Shown here: piece after piece, positions 35,849-45,211 of the stretch
How the letters are laid out: every line of letters starts with the position of its first letter
How positions within the stretch are numbered: position 1 is the first letter of the stretch
Assembly: GCA_910576535.1 (NCBI GenBank)
Contig: CAJTKK010000008.1
Location: 65,169 to 129,168, forward strand
Reading direction: 5' to 3'
DNA: 64,000 nucleotides
Origin: an uncultured Lachnospiraceae bacterium
GTDB taxonomy: Bacteria > Bacillota > Clostridia > Lachnospirales > Lachnospiraceae
The notes under the pieces: model-generated
What the model was told of the DNA's origin: nothing
The model's database searches: none
Seen by the model: only the letters and a program-made list of their open reading frames with translations
Translations under genes and position numbers: made by a program

Positions 35849-36838
35849 ATGAAAACAGGGAAATTAACGGAGAACGTATGGAAACGTTCGGTGTTAAAGT
35901 ATATAAAAACAAAACGTGAAGAAGTAATAACTGGCGCAGAAGGAAGGGAAAACTGCGCCGTTTTCTCGTTAGGGGCCTGCGGACTGACAGCGGTATCATC
36001 TTATACCGGGCATTGGCCCGGGAGAGGAACAGCAAAGTTTGCATTAAATGGCAGCATGAATGCATTGGCGGCTTTGGGAGCAGATCCGGTGGCGGCGGAT
36101 ATTTCCGTGCTTTTGCCGGAGGGAACAGGGGAGGCTGGCGTAAAAGCTTTAACCATAGAGATGGAAGAAGAATGCGCTTTGCTGGGAATCCAGATAGCCG
36201 GCTGTCATATGGAAATTTCCGGAGCGGTAAGATGCCCGGTGATGACTGTGGCAGGAATCGGAAAACAGCAAAAGAAAGAAGAGGTATTTACAGAAAAAAT
36301 AATGCCAGGGCTGGATATTGTGGCCAGTAAATGGATTGGTCTGACAGGAACCTTATTTTTGGCGGAAAATAAGGAAAATGAATTGCTTTCCAGGTATCCT
36401 GCCCGCTTTTTGCAGGAGGCGAAAAGCTTTGGCGGGTTTTTATCGGTAATCCCGGAGGCTGCCACCGCCGTTAAGTCCGGCGTTTGCGCTATGCATAGCG
36501 TGGGGGAGGGCGGAATATTCGGCGCTCTTTGGGAAATGGCGGCAAGAGCAGGCGTTGGACTGGAAGTTGACTTGAAAAAGATTCCGGTAAAGCAGGAAAC
36601 GATTGAAATATGCGAGTTTTTTGGGTTAAACCCATACGAAATATCATCTGGCGGGTGCCTGCTAATGGCCGTAGACAGGGGGGAAGACTTGGTCGGGAAA
36701 CTAGAAAAAAAATATATTCCGGCGGCTGTGATTGGAAAAACGACAGATGATAATGACAGAGTTATCATAAATGGGGAAGAACGCCGTTTTTTGGAGCCAA
36801 GAAAACCGGATGAAATTTATAAAGTAATAGTGTGCTGA
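35849..36838 (+). CDS. AIR synthase-related protein (HypE/ThiL-like fold)
   Basis: A 329-residue protein of the AIRS superfamily. The N-terminal ATP-binding domain (AKFALNGSMNALAALGADPV) is followed by GIQIAGCHMEISGAV, and the C-terminal AIRS_C domain has the glycine loop SVGEGGIFGALWEMA plus ISSGGCLLMAV. It resembles hydrogenase-maturation HypE-like proteins but lacks a C-terminal Cys tail of that kind; it ends in VIVC, which is worth noting. No hydrogenase genes are nearby. Ahead of it the ribosome site is weak. It is followed immediately by an Lrp regulator and an aminotransferase, suggesting an amino-acid-related step. Confidence 0.8.
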   Translation: MKTGKLTENVWKRSVLKYIKTKREEVITGAEGRENCAVFSLGACGLTAVSSYTGHWPGRGTAKFALNGSMNALAALGADPVAADISVLLPEGTGEAGVKALTIEMEEECALLGIQIAGCHMEISGAVRCPVMTVAGIGKQQKKEEVFTEKIMPGLDIVASKWIGLTGTLFLAENKENELLSRYPARFLQEAKSFGGFLSVIPEAATAVKSGVCAMHSVGEGGIFGALWEMAARAGVGLEVDLKKIPVKQETIEICEFFGLNPYEISSGGCLLMAVDRGEDLVGKLEKKYIPAAVIGKTTDDNDRVIINGEERRFLEPRKPDEIYKVIVC

Positions 36839-36858
36839 GAAGGCAGAATGGAGGAAAT

Positions 36859-37341
36859 ATGAGAGAAAAAATATTGTCCATTATAGAAAGGAACAGCCGT
36901 ATTGATTTAAAGGAACTGGCGGTTATTCTTGGGGTGGAAGAAGCGGATGTAGTAAATGAGATGGCAGCAATGGAAAGGGAAGGGATTATTTGCGGCTATC
37001 ATACGATGATTGACTGGGAAAAGACATCGGTAGAAAAAGTGACCGCATTGATAGAGGTGCGTGTGACTCCCCAGAGAGGGCAGGGGTTTGATAATATTGC
37101 AGAACGGATTTATAAATATCCAGAGGTAAACAGTGTATATCTTATTTCCGGCGGGTATGACCTTTTGGTAACGCTGGAGGGTAAGACTTTGAAGGAGGTT
37201 TCTGCTTTTGTGTCGGATAAACTGTCGGCTTTAGATACGGTGCTGAGTACGGCTACTCATTTTATTTTGAAAAAATATAAAGACCACGGGACGATACTTA
37301 CTAAAAAATATGAAGATGAAAGAGAGAAGATTACGCCATGA
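36859..37341 (+). CDS. Lrp/AsnC family transcriptional regulator
   Basis: A 160-residue regulator: N-terminal winged HTH (RIDLKELAVILGVEEADVV) and C-terminal RAM/AsnC ligand-binding ferredoxin fold (VNSVYLISGGYDLLVTLEG). The ATG at 36859 follows GGAGG. It overlaps the aminotransferase by four bases (ATGA), so it is translationally coupled to its likely target. Ligand probably an amino acid. Confidence 0.92.
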   Translation: MREKILSIIERNSRIDLKELAVILGVEEADVVNEMAAMEREGIICGYHTMIDWEKTSVEKVTALIEVRVTPQRGQGFDNIAERIYKYPEVNSVYLISGGYDLLVTLEGKTLKEVSAFVSDKLSALDTVLSTATHFILKKYKDHGTILTKKYEDEREKITP

Positions 37342-38513
37342 GAAATCCATTAGCTGATAAAGTGGTAGACATCAAGCCTTCGGGTATCCGTAAGTTTTTT
37401 GATATCGTGAGTGAAATGGAGGATGCGATTTCCCTTGGCGTTGGTGAACCCGATTTTGATACGCCCTGGCATATTAGGGATGAAGGGATTTATTCTTTGG
37501 AAAAAGGGCGTACCTTCTATACTTCAAATGCAGGGCTGAAGGATTTGAAGATTGAAATCTGCAATTATTTAAAAAGAAAACAAGGGATAAGCTATGATTA
37601 CGATAAAGAAGTGATCGTGACAGTAGGCGGTTCAGAGGCTATTGACATTGCGCTCAGGGCAATGATCAATGATGGGGAAGAAGTGCTGATCCCGCAGCCT
37701 AGTTATGTATCGTATGAACCCTGCGCCATCCTGGCCAATGCAACGCCAGTCATTATTGAACTAAAAGCGGAGAATGAGTTCCGGCTGACGGCACAGGAAC
37801 TTTTGGATGCGGTAACCAATAAAACAAAAGTCCTGATTTTGCCATTTCCTAATAATCCTACGGGGGCTATTATGGAAAAAAAGGATTTAGAGGAGATTGC
37901 CAAAGTCATTATTGAAAAGGATATTTTTGTCATTTCAGATGAAATCTATGCTGAACTTACATATAAAGGAACGCATGTGTCCATTGCATCTTTGCCGGGA
38001 ATGAAGGAACGTACAATTTTAATTAACGGTTTTTCGAAAGCGTATGCAATGACTGGATGGAGGCTTGGATATGCTTGCGGACCAAAAGCGATCATGGAGC
38101 AGATGATCAAGATTCATCAGTTTGCAATTATGTGCGCGCCTACTACAAGCCAGTATGCGGCAGTTGAGGCATTAAGGAATGGGGATGAAGACGTAAAGGA
38201 AATGAGGGAGGCTTATAATCAGAGGAGAAGATATCTGATGTATGCTTTTCAAGAGATGGGGCTGGAGTGTTTTGAGCCTTTCGGTGCATTTTATGTATTC
38301 CCATGTATTAAAGAATTCGGTATGACAAGCGAGGAATTTGCGGACCGTTTTCTCAAAGAGGAAAAGGTAGCTGTTGTGCCGGGGACAGCCTTTGGCGGGT
38401 GCGGGGAAGGGTTTCTTAGGATCTCTTATGCGTATTCCCTGGAAAATCTGAAAGTGGCTATTGGCAAACTTAGGGTTTTTGTAGAAAGGCTGAGGAAAGA
38501 AAAGAGCATTTAA
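37338..38513 (+). CDS. PLP-dependent aminotransferase, class I/II
   Basis: A 391-residue fold-type I aminotransferase. The N-terminal SLGVGEPDFDTPWHI, the YTSNAGLKDLK substrate loop, PNNPTGA, ISDEIYAEL and the Schiff-base Lys in NGFSKAYAMTGWRLGY are all present. It is related to aspartate/aromatic aminotransferases (PatA-like), which are frequently paired with Lrp genes in Firmicutes. Exact substrate not determinable. A bidirectional terminator follows. Confidence 0.93.
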   Translation: MRNPLADKVVDIKPSGIRKFFDIVSEMEDAISLGVGEPDFDTPWHIRDEGIYSLEKGRTFYTSNAGLKDLKIEICNYLKRKQGISYDYDKEVIVTVGGSEAIDIALRAMINDGEEVLIPQPSYVSYEPCAILANATPVIIELKAENEFRLTAQELLDAVTNKTKVLILPFPNNPTGAIMEKKDLEEIAKVIIEKDIFVISDEIYAELTYKGTHVSIASLPGMKERTILINGFSKAYAMTGWRLGYACGPKAIMEQMIKIHQFAIMCAPTTSQYAAVEALRNGDEDVKEMREAYNQRRRYLMYAFQEMGLECFEPFGAFYVFPCIKEFGMTSEEFADRFLKEEKVAVVPGTAFGGCGEGFLRISYAYSLENLKVAIGKLRVFVERLRKEKSI

Positions 38514-38520
38514 AGAATGA

Positions 38521-38552
38521 CTAAAAAGTGTGCATTTACGCACACTTTTTAG
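38521..38552. terminator. Bidirectional terminator between convergent genes
   Basis: CTAAAAAGTGTGC and GCACACTTTTTAG form a perfect 13-bp stem with a 6-base loop; A and T runs give a U-tract on either strand. Confidence 0.9.
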
Positions 38553-38601
38553 TTTATACCAAAGTTCTTCGCTAGGAAAATATGTATTCGTATTGATACA
38601 G

Positions 38602-39594
38602 TTATGATTGATTATCTGCAGAAGATGAGCTTGTTACAGAGGCTACCATGCGGGTCTTTGTGCTGCTGGCAGTGCTTTTGTATGCCTGGCGGACCGTTCC
38701 CCAGGCGCCTACTGCCATTAAAATGTATCCCATAATAATATCGCCGATGACTGCCGCCCTTAAATCCGGGTCTTCCAGGAAAGACGGGACGCTGCGGAAA
38801 GCATCGAAAAAGCTGATTTCATAATAATCTTTGTAAGCATTAAAAATTTCAATACCGACGCATATCTGTTCAGCTACAAGAACCATAATTATGGATATGA
38901 CACAACTGATAATGACACCGGCTTTGCTTAAATGCCCGCCTAGCATTTCGTAGCCTTTTAAGGCACAGATGATCATGACCAGGCCGGCAATGCCGGAAAT
39001 ATAGCCGAGCTGGTAAATAAGCGTCCAAACAATGACGCCAAGAACGGATCCCAGCAAAGCGCCTACAATCCCGCCGACAATGTTGCCGTTCCCTTTTTTG
39101 GATGCTTCCGCTGCTTTGCGCTGAAGGCTGTCGGCTGTGCTGGAATAACAGGAAGAGCAAAACATATGCTCCATATCCCCTATCTGATAAAGGCTTAACC
39201 CAAGCCCGGAGCCGCAGGATTCGCAGCAGGAAACCAGCCCGTTGGAACGGCAGTAAGAGGTAAATTCCTGTAAAAAGGCATCCAGGCAGGGCGTATATTC
39301 TTTCTGCCATTTGAAACCAAGGCCCTGGAACTCCGCAATCACTTTTGTGCCGCTGTATGAGGCAGATTGAAGATATTGATGTTTTCCGGTACATTGATTT
39401 AAAAAGTCCGGGATGGAAGGTATTGCAGTCATTTTATCTTCTTTTACCCAAAGATGTACGGTATGCTTTGCCATAGTTGCAGGGTCTTGATAAATGGAAA
39501 AAAAGAACCCGTTCATACGGCCGTAAATTAAGCCATTTTTTTCTTCTACGGTAAAACCGTGATTGATTGCATATTGTTTTACTTTTTTGTACAT
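38602..39594 (-). CDS. Membrane protein with cysteine-rich region, unknown function
   Basis: A 330-residue protein. Residues 1-~120 form a soluble domain (AINHGFTVEEKNGLIYGRMNG). Residues ~122-155 hold Cys pairs of zinc-ribbon type (SCCESCGSG and FCSSCYSST). Residues ~170-310 contain about four transmembrane segments (GNIVGGIVGALLGSVLGVIV and following). I do not recognise a named family. Confidence 0.75.
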   Translation of the reverse strand: MYKKVKQYAINHGFTVEEKNGLIYGRMNGFFFSIYQDPATMAKHTVHLWVKEDKMTAIPSIPDFLNQCTGKHQYLQSASYSGTKVIAEFQGLGFKWQKEYTPCLDAFLQEFTSYCRSNGLVSCCESCGSGLGLSLYQIGDMEHMFCSSCYSSTADSLQRKAAEASKKGNGNIVGGIVGALLGSVLGVIVWTLIYQLGYISGIAGLVMIICALKGYEMLGGHLSKAGVIISCVISIIMVLVAEQICVGIEIFNAYKDYYEISFFDAFRSVPSFLEDPDLRAAVIGDIIMGYILMAVGAWGTVRQAYKSTASSTKTRMVASVTSSSSADNQS

Positions 39595-39854
39595 AGCGTT
39601 CTCCTCCTCATTAGCATATGGCGTGTTGTGCCTGGCTTATGCAAAATAATATATATTATAGCATGGAAGCATAAAAAGAGAAACTATTTTATGGGCAGGA
39701 CAGCTAATGAATGTTATGGAAAGTCATGGATATAACGGAGGCAAAAGTATCCGTGCTATTTTTATAAAGCTGTAGTAAAATAAAGAAGTATTTATTAAGC
39801 TGCTTTATAGGTTTTGGATGCTTAGCAACGTCTGCTGATCCATGGGGACAGTGA

Positions 39855-40682
39855 TTATGGCGTGGCAGGCCGGATCAGATAGTCCACCGTGATATTTACT
39901 TCAATATTGATTTCGCCAGGCATAATGCTGGTGTCTTCCATGGAGCTTTCTAATGCCAGGCTTCCTGCTTCGCGCATTTTGGAACTAAGGGCATGATCCG
40001 TGTAACGGGCTTCGCTGTAATTGCTGTTTTCGCGTACTCCTACTACGTTGCCTAAAGAACAATTGCCCGCTTCTGCGAGAGCGGATGCTTTTGCCCCTGC
40101 TGATTCCATAGCCAGTTTTAATGCATTGGAATAGGCTTCATCGTATTTGCTGGACTGGTAAGTGATGGACTGTATATTGTTTATTCCGGCTTTTACGGAC
40201 TCGGCCAGGATGTCTCCCAGATTATCAATGGGCAGTTTGGATACAGTTAGGGAAGTAGAGGCCTCATAGCCGGTAAGCTTCTGGGTATTGCCGCTATAGT
40301 TATAAATAGGGTACATATAATAATCGGAAGTCTGGATGGCTGTCTCATCTATGCCCAGGCTTTTGAGGAGGCTTATGACATTGTTGACATCCGTATTATT
40401 CTGCTGCTGGCAACTGGCGGCGTCCTTGGCTTCTGTGCGGACAGCATATACAACTTCAGCGATGTCCGGAATAACGGCAACCTGTTCGATGCTGTTTACC
40501 GATATCGTGTCCCTGGAAGCGGGAATATCTGCGGAAGGGGCGGCCTGAACGGTTCCTTGAGTGGGGGCGTTTGCCATGCCGGCAGAATTGCCGCAGGCAG
40601 TGCAGTAGAATATGACTGTAAGGAAAAGGGAGAGAAAGAGCAGATATTTTTTAAAGGAACTTGGCTTTCTTTTTTGGTACAT
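39855..40682 (-). CDS. SIMPL-domain (DUF541) lipoprotein
   Basis: A 275-residue lipoprotein: basic start, hydrophobic stretch (YLLFLSLFLTVIFYCTAC) and Cys-Gly-Asn at the lipid site. The DUF541/SIMPL domain covers ~55-270, with ISVNSIEQVAVIPDIAEVVY, TSDYYMYPIYNYSG, KLTGYEASTSLTVS and AMESAGAKASALAEA. Members occur in bacterial periplasm and envelope, linked to oxidative stress in some cases; the mechanism is unknown. Confidence 0.88.
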   Translation of the reverse strand: MYQKRKPSSFKKYLLFLSLFLTVIFYCTACGNSAGMANAPTQGTVQAAPSADIPASRDTISVNSIEQVAVIPDIAEVVYAVRTEAKDAASCQQQNNTDVNNVISLLKSLGIDETAIQTSDYYMYPIYNYSGNTQKLTGYEASTSLTVSKLPIDNLGDILAESVKAGINNIQSITYQSSKYDEAYSNALKLAMESAGAKASALAEAGNCSLGNVVGVRENSNYSEARYTDHALSSKMREAGSLALESSMEDTSIMPGEINIEVNITVDYLIRPATP

Positions 40683-40981
40683 GTGGTATCCTCCTTGTAC
40701 AACGGTGAATTAGTAATTATGAAATCATCTGTTTTTGAAGTTTCCGTGAGTCTTGCATGAACCCGGCGGCGGACTGTTTGAAAAAATAGTACGCTTAAAG
40801 ATTACTTTTAGTATACCATTCAGAGATAAAAAAAGAAGAGGCTGGATTCTTAATTTTATATAATCTATGGTAGGTTTTTATCAGTAAAGGCTGCGTCGGC
40901 GCCGCATCCGCATCCTTTCGCCATGTGTCTGTTTTAACGGAACGGCTGTAATCATAAAAGCGGCACAGAAAAGAGGAAAAA

Positions 40982-41473
40982 ATGCATATAATACTTCATC
41001 AGCCGGAGATACCGGCTAACACAGGAAATATTGGAAGGACATGCGTTGCAACAGGGACGTCCCTGCATTTGATAGAGCCGCTAGGGTTCCGGTTGAATGA
41101 GAAGGAAATTAAGCGGGCCGGCATGGATTACTGGGAGCATCTGGATGTCAGACGCTATATCAACTTCCGGGAATTTCTGGAAAAAAATCCAGGGGTCAAA
41201 ATATGGATGGCTACAACAAAAGCGAAAAAAGTATATTCGGATGTGGAATTCGGGGTAAATGATTATATAATGTTCGGGAAGGAAAGCGCAGGGATTCCGG
41301 AGGAAATACTGGTGGATTATGAAGAAACATGTATCCGTATCCCGATGATGAATCAAATCAGGTCATTGAATGTATCCAATTCGGTGGCTGTTGTTCTCTA
41401 TGAGGCGCTTAGGCAGAATGGGTTTGGGAACATGCAGATGGAAGGGGAGCTTCACAGGCTGCATTGGAAATAA
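40982..41473 (+). CDS. trmL: tRNA (cytidine(34)-2'-O)-methyltransferase TrmL
   Basis: A 163-residue SPOUT methyltransferase with a C-terminal trefoil knot. The motifs HQPEIPANTGNIGRTC, FGKESAGIPEEIL and IPMMNQIRSLNVSNSVAVVLYE are diagnostic. It methylates the wobble 2'-OH of tRNA-Leu isoacceptors. Length is typical (~155-160). Confidence 0.96.
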   Translation: MHIILHQPEIPANTGNIGRTCVATGTSLHLIEPLGFRLNEKEIKRAGMDYWEHLDVRRYINFREFLEKNPGVKIWMATTKAKKVYSDVEFGVNDYIMFGKESAGIPEEILVDYEETCIRIPMMNQIRSLNVSNSVAVVLYEALRQNGFGNMQMEGELHRLHWK

Positions 41474-41550
41474 ATGCCGTTTTCCTGATTTTTTTGTTTT
41501 GTCTGTAACGAAAAAAGCTTTTGCCGCACCTATTAACAGGAGGTGAAAAA

Positions 41551-42054
41551 GTGGATAAGCAGAAGGTAAAGGAAGTGTATGAAGAGAACGTGAAGGCAGT
41601 TTATAAGTATCTGTTCTGCTTAACCCATAATGCTGATTTGGCAGAAGAGCTGACGCAGGAGACTTTTTATCAGGCGGCGAAGGGGATCGGCCAATTCAGG
41701 GGAGAATGCAAGGTGTCGGTATGGCTTTGCCAGATTGCGAAAAGGCTCTGGTATAAAGAGCTGGAACGGCGCAAATACAAAGAAATACCGATAGCGGAAA
41801 TCACAGAAGAAACAGGAGCCTTTGATAATCTTGAAAATGCGTATCTGCTGAATGTAGAAAAGGTGGAGCTGTTCCGGATGCTGCATAACTTGGATGCAGT
41901 TACAAGAGAAGTGATCTATCTGCGGCTGACCGGGGAACTAAGCTTTTCCGAAATCGGAAGCATTATGGGAAAAACGGAAAATTGGGCAAGAGTTACTTTT
42001 TATAGGGGCAAACAAAAATTGGCGAAAGGAAGAGAAGAATGGAACAACGGTTAG
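41551..42054 (+). CDS. ECF-type RNA polymerase sigma factor
   Basis: A 167-residue sigma-70 family protein with region 2 (VYKYLFCLTHNADLAEELTQ) and region 4 (LDAVTREVIYLRLTGELSFS, then EIGSIMGKTENWARVTFYRG). The start is GTG at 41551, fixed by a full AGGAGGTG site; upstream codons are not coding-like. It overlaps an anti-sigma gene by 16 bases, the classic ECF pairing. Confidence 0.94.
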   Translation: MDKQKVKEVYEENVKAVYKYLFCLTHNADLAEELTQETFYQAAKGIGQFRGECKVSVWLCQIAKRLWYKELERRKYKEIPIAEITEETGAFDNLENAYLLNVEKVELFRMLHNLDAVTREVIYLRLTGELSFSEIGSIMGKTENWARVTFYRGKQKLAKGREEWNNG

Positions 42055-42830
42055 TGTGTGATACGGTAAGGGATTTGCTGCCAATGTATATTGACCAGAT
42101 GACTAGCGAAACATCCAATGAATCCATCAAGCAGCATATAGAGGAATGCGGGGAATGCAAAGCGGCGCTGGAGCAGATGAGGCAGCCGGTCAGGGCGGAA
42201 ACTGCGCCGGAGGTGAATGATTTTAAAAAATTCATGATAAAATCGAAAATGAATTTATTATACTGGATTATGGGGGCGGCTGCCGTAATTGCGGTGATCA
42301 CCTGTTTTATAGTGAATCTTGCAGTTGATAAGAGTCTGTCCTGGTTTTATATCGTATGCGCAGGGCTTATGACTGCCTATCTGCCTGCCTGCGTATGCAT
42401 TATTTCCAGTAAACATAAGTTGGAGAAAATGCTGGCGGTTTTGAGCTTATGTACGGTAGGGCTGGTAGGGACGGTTCAGGCTGTACTATATTATCTTATG
42501 GATACAGGGGAAATGTGGTTTTGGGATATTGGCCTGCCGGTTACAGCGTTATGGCTTATGATTGTTTGGATTGGGGCGGGGGTTCATCTGCTGTTTCAGG
42601 CCAATTTCCTGATATCTTTAGCCGTAATATCAATGCTTGCAGCCCCGGGCAATGCGCTGACAAAATTTATAACCGGGGATTATCAGGGGATGGAAGATAT
42701 CTATGTTAACTTTATTTTTGACGGTATGGCAGATCTGTTTGTTGCAGCGGTATTGCTGATGGCAGGAATTGCTTTTCAGGCAAGGAAAGGGAAGAAAAAG
42801 GAGAAAAATGGAGAACAGCTATTTTCATGA
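42039..42830 (+). CDS. Zinc-finger anti-sigma factor with membrane domain
   Basis: A 263-residue protein. The N-terminal zf-HC2 (ZAS) motif has Cys8 and HIEECGEC, for Zn binding and sigma capture. About six transmembrane helices follow from ~residue 72. It starts inside the sigma gene, so production is coupled. Release of the sigma in response to an envelope signal is the expected mode. The signal is unknown. Confidence 0.9.
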   Translation: MEQRLVCDTVRDLLPMYIDQMTSETSNESIKQHIEECGECKAALEQMRQPVRAETAPEVNDFKKFMIKSKMNLLYWIMGAAAVIAVITCFIVNLAVDKSLSWFYIVCAGLMTAYLPACVCIISSKHKLEKMLAVLSLCTVGLVGTVQAVLYYLMDTGEMWFWDIGLPVTALWLMIVWIGAGVHLLFQANFLISLAVISMLAAPGNALTKFITGDYQGMEDIYVNFIFDGMADLFVAAVLLMAGIAFQARKGKKKEKNGEQLFS

Positions 42831-42999
42831 AGCATTGTCTAATTTTGCAAAGGATTTTGCATACGGCGGGGCAATCCGCCATCTGGTAGACAAAGGATAT
42901 ACGGCAGAGCGTATTATGAAAGAATTTCATTATCCGCTTTCTAAAGAAAGCATTGAAAAAATGGTGGATGACTATTCCCGGCAGAAAGAAAAGGAGTAG
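42808..42999 (+). CDS. 63-residue helical protein, third gene of the sigma operon
   Basis: AAGGAG five bases before ATG at 42808, overlapping the end of the anti-sigma gene by 23 bases. The product (NSYFHEALSNFAKDFAYGG, then RHLVDKGYTAERIMKEF) is soluble and helical, with a CxxC-free, HTH-like look in its second half. Its position suggests a partner in the ECF circuit; no family recognised. Confidence 0.7.
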   Translation: MENSYFHEALSNFAKDFAYGGAIRHLVDKGYTAERIMKEFHYPLSKESIEKMVDDYSRQKEKE

Positions 43000-43038
43000 A
43001 TGGAAAAAAAGCATTCGGAGGCTTTGGCATGGCTGGCG

Positions 43039-44463
43039 TTAATCATCGTCGTCTATATCGGAAACAGGAAGGGAAAAGATGAATTCGGAGCCTACGCCTT
43101 CCGTGCTTATGACATTAATGTGTTCCCCGTGGGCATAGATGATTTCTTTTGTGATGGAAAGGCCTAGGCCTGTGCCTTTTTTGTCTTTGCCCCGGGAGGC
43201 GTCGGATTTATAAAAACGGTTCCAGATTAATTTTAAATCGTCTTTAGGAATGCCGATACCGCTGTCCTTGACGGAAATATATACTTTGTTGCTTTTTTCA
43301 TTTGTCTCTATTTTAATGACGGAATCATTGTGGCTGAATTTTATGGCATTATCCAGCAGATTATAAAAGACCTGCTGGATTTTTCCCATGTCCGCATTGA
43401 CATGTATCGTATCGCCGGTCAGCACAAGTTCAATGGCAACTGCTTTTTGCCTGCAGATTCCTTCAAAAGTGGCCGCAGTGTTGCGGATCACCTGGTTTAG
43501 TTCAAAATCTGTCCGGTCGAGGAGCATTCCTTTCGTATTGATATTATTCAAAGTGAGAAGGCCGTTTGTCAGTTTTGTCAGACGGTCAGTTTCGTTGAGA
43601 ACAATATTTAAATACTTTTCATGCATTTCCGGCGGGATTGTGCCGTCTAACATGGCTTCCAGGTACCCTTTGATTGAAGTCAGGGGGGAACGGAAATCGT
43701 GGGAGACATTGGCAACGAATTTTTTCTGGTCATCTTCGGAACGGGCGATTTCGCTGGCCATATAAGAGAGGGTGGCGGCAAGATAGCCAATTTCATCTTC
43801 ACTGTCTACCTGAAATTCATAATGCATATTACCGCTGGCATATTGCTCGGTGGCTTCCGTAATTTTACGGAGAGGAAGATAGACGATCTCTGTAAAAAAA
43901 ATCAGTATGATTAAAGAAAGCAAAAACAGGATAACCAGCATAATATAAGAAATATTCAGAAGACTGTTGGAAGAAGCCTGAATAGAATTCATAGGCGCGT
44001 GGATGACCACATAACCTTTTACTTTAAATCTGGAAGTGATCGGTGAATAAACACTGAGCATCTGTTCATCAAAAGAACCGAAAAAATTGCCGACTGTGTA
44101 ATAAGAACCGGAAACCGCGGTAGGGTCAAAATTTTCAATTACTACTTCATTTTCTACATTAACAGGAGCGGAGGAATCCAGCACCATCCGCCCCGAAGGG
44201 TTGATAATCCATATAGTGGCCGAAAGATAAGTGTCCAAAGCATCTAACTGCCTTTTTACAGTGTCCAAGGAGGTTTCGCTGTTATATAAGTCAGAAGCGT
44301 AAGTCTTGGCGATCAGGGTAGCTTCCGCGTATAAGGCATCGGCCTTTTCCCGCTTCAAATGCTCCAGTGTCATATTAGAGACGAAAGTAGCCACTACAAC
44401 AAAACCAAAAAAGCCGAAAATAAAGTATCCCAGTATGAACTTCAGGTAAAGAGTTTTTCTCAT
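43039..44463 (-). CDS. Sensor histidine kinase (HAMP)
   Basis: A 474-residue kinase: TM1 (~8-30), an extracytoplasmic sensor domain (~31-168, PAS/Cache-like, with ATIWIINPSGRMVLDSSAPV), TM2 (~170-192), HAMP, the H-box FVANVSHDFRSPLTSIKGY with phospho-acceptor His255, and a HATPase domain (NLLDNAIKFS, DSGIGIP, GTGLGLSI). It phosphorylates the adjacent response regulator, encoded 31 bases upstream in the same transcript. Confidence 0.95.
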   Translation of the reverse strand: MRKTLYLKFILGYFIFGFFGFVVVATFVSNMTLEHLKREKADALYAEATLIAKTYASDLYNSETSLDTVKRQLDALDTYLSATIWIINPSGRMVLDSSAPVNVENEVVIENFDPTAVSGSYYTVGNFFGSFDEQMLSVYSPITSRFKVKGYVVIHAPMNSIQASSNSLLNISYIMLVILFLLSLIILIFFTEIVYLPLRKITEATEQYASGNMHYEFQVDSEDEIGYLAATLSYMASEIARSEDDQKKFVANVSHDFRSPLTSIKGYLEAMLDGTIPPEMHEKYLNIVLNETDRLTKLTNGLLTLNNINTKGMLLDRTDFELNQVIRNTAATFEGICRQKAVAIELVLTGDTIHVNADMGKIQQVFYNLLDNAIKFSHNDSVIKIETNEKSNKVYISVKDSGIGIPKDDLKLIWNRFYKSDASRGKDKKGTGLGLSITKEIIYAHGEHINVISTEGVGSEFIFSLPVSDIDDDD

Positions 44464-44494
44464 AGCGGTAACCGGTTTCCTTCCTGCCTCAAAA

Positions 44495-45196
44495 TTATGC
44501 TTTTACTTCAAATTTATATCCAACGCCCCATACGGTAACAATGCGCCAGGAGGCATGGTCTTTGATTTTTTCGCGGAGACGTTTGATATGTACGTCTACT
44601 GTACGGCTGTCGCCAATATATTCGTAGCCCCATATTTGATCTAAGAGCTGCTCCCTGCCGAAGACCTGATTTGGGGAGGATGCGAGGAAATATAAAAGCT
44701 CCAGTTCCTTGGGGGGCATATCAACAGTCTTCCCCATATAAACAACGGAGTAATTGGTCTGGTTGATGCTTAGATCCGGATATTCCACACTTTTAATGTT
44801 AGATGCGGCAGGAACAGCCGGCGCGGGTTTGTACCGCCGCAGTACAGCTTTGACCCGTGCTACCAGTTCCTTGGAATCAAATGGTTTTTCCATGTAATCA
44901 TCTGCCCCTAGTTCTAATCCTAATACTTTGTCAAAAATTTCCCCTTTGGCGGAAAGCATGATAATGGGGATAGACGATTTTGCCCTGACTTCCCGGCAGA
45001 CTTGATAACCGTCAATGCCTGGAAGCATTAAGTCCAGAAGGATCAGATTGGGGGCAAAGGAATCTGCTGCGGCCAGTGCGGATTCCCCGTCGTTGACAAT
45101 CATTGTTTCAAAGCATTCTTTGGTAAGATATAATGCGATTAACTCTGCAATGTTGTTATCATCGTCTACAATTAATATTTTTTGCTTATTGACCAT
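44495..45196 (-). CDS. OmpR/PhoB-family response regulator
   Basis: A 233-residue regulator. The receiver has DDD (11-13), the phospho-acceptor Asp55 in LILLDLMLPG and Lys in GADDYMEKPF. The C-terminal winged helix has ELLYFLASSPNQVFGREQLL and SRTVDVHIKRLREK. It is encoded between mutS2 and its kinase gene, all on the minus strand. Confidence 0.96.
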   Translation of the reverse strand: MVNKQKILIVDDDNNIAELIALYLTKECFETMIVNDGESALAAADSFAPNLILLDLMLPGIDGYQVCREVRAKSSIPIIMLSAKGEIFDKVLGLELGADDYMEKPFDSKELVARVKAVLRRYKPAPAVPAASNIKSVEYPDLSINQTNYSVVYMGKTVDMPPKELELLYFLASSPNQVFGREQLLDQIWGYEYIGDSRTVDVHIKRLREKIKDHASWRIVTVWGVGYKFEVKA

Positions 45197-45211
45197 TTTC
45201 TTGTGCCTCCA

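Noticed and set aside
35130..36065. 311-codon minus-strand frame opposite the VanW gene
   Set aside because: Arg-rich repeats mirror the PPAEPAPPAEQ-coding DNA, and it lies fully antisense to a well-supported gene.
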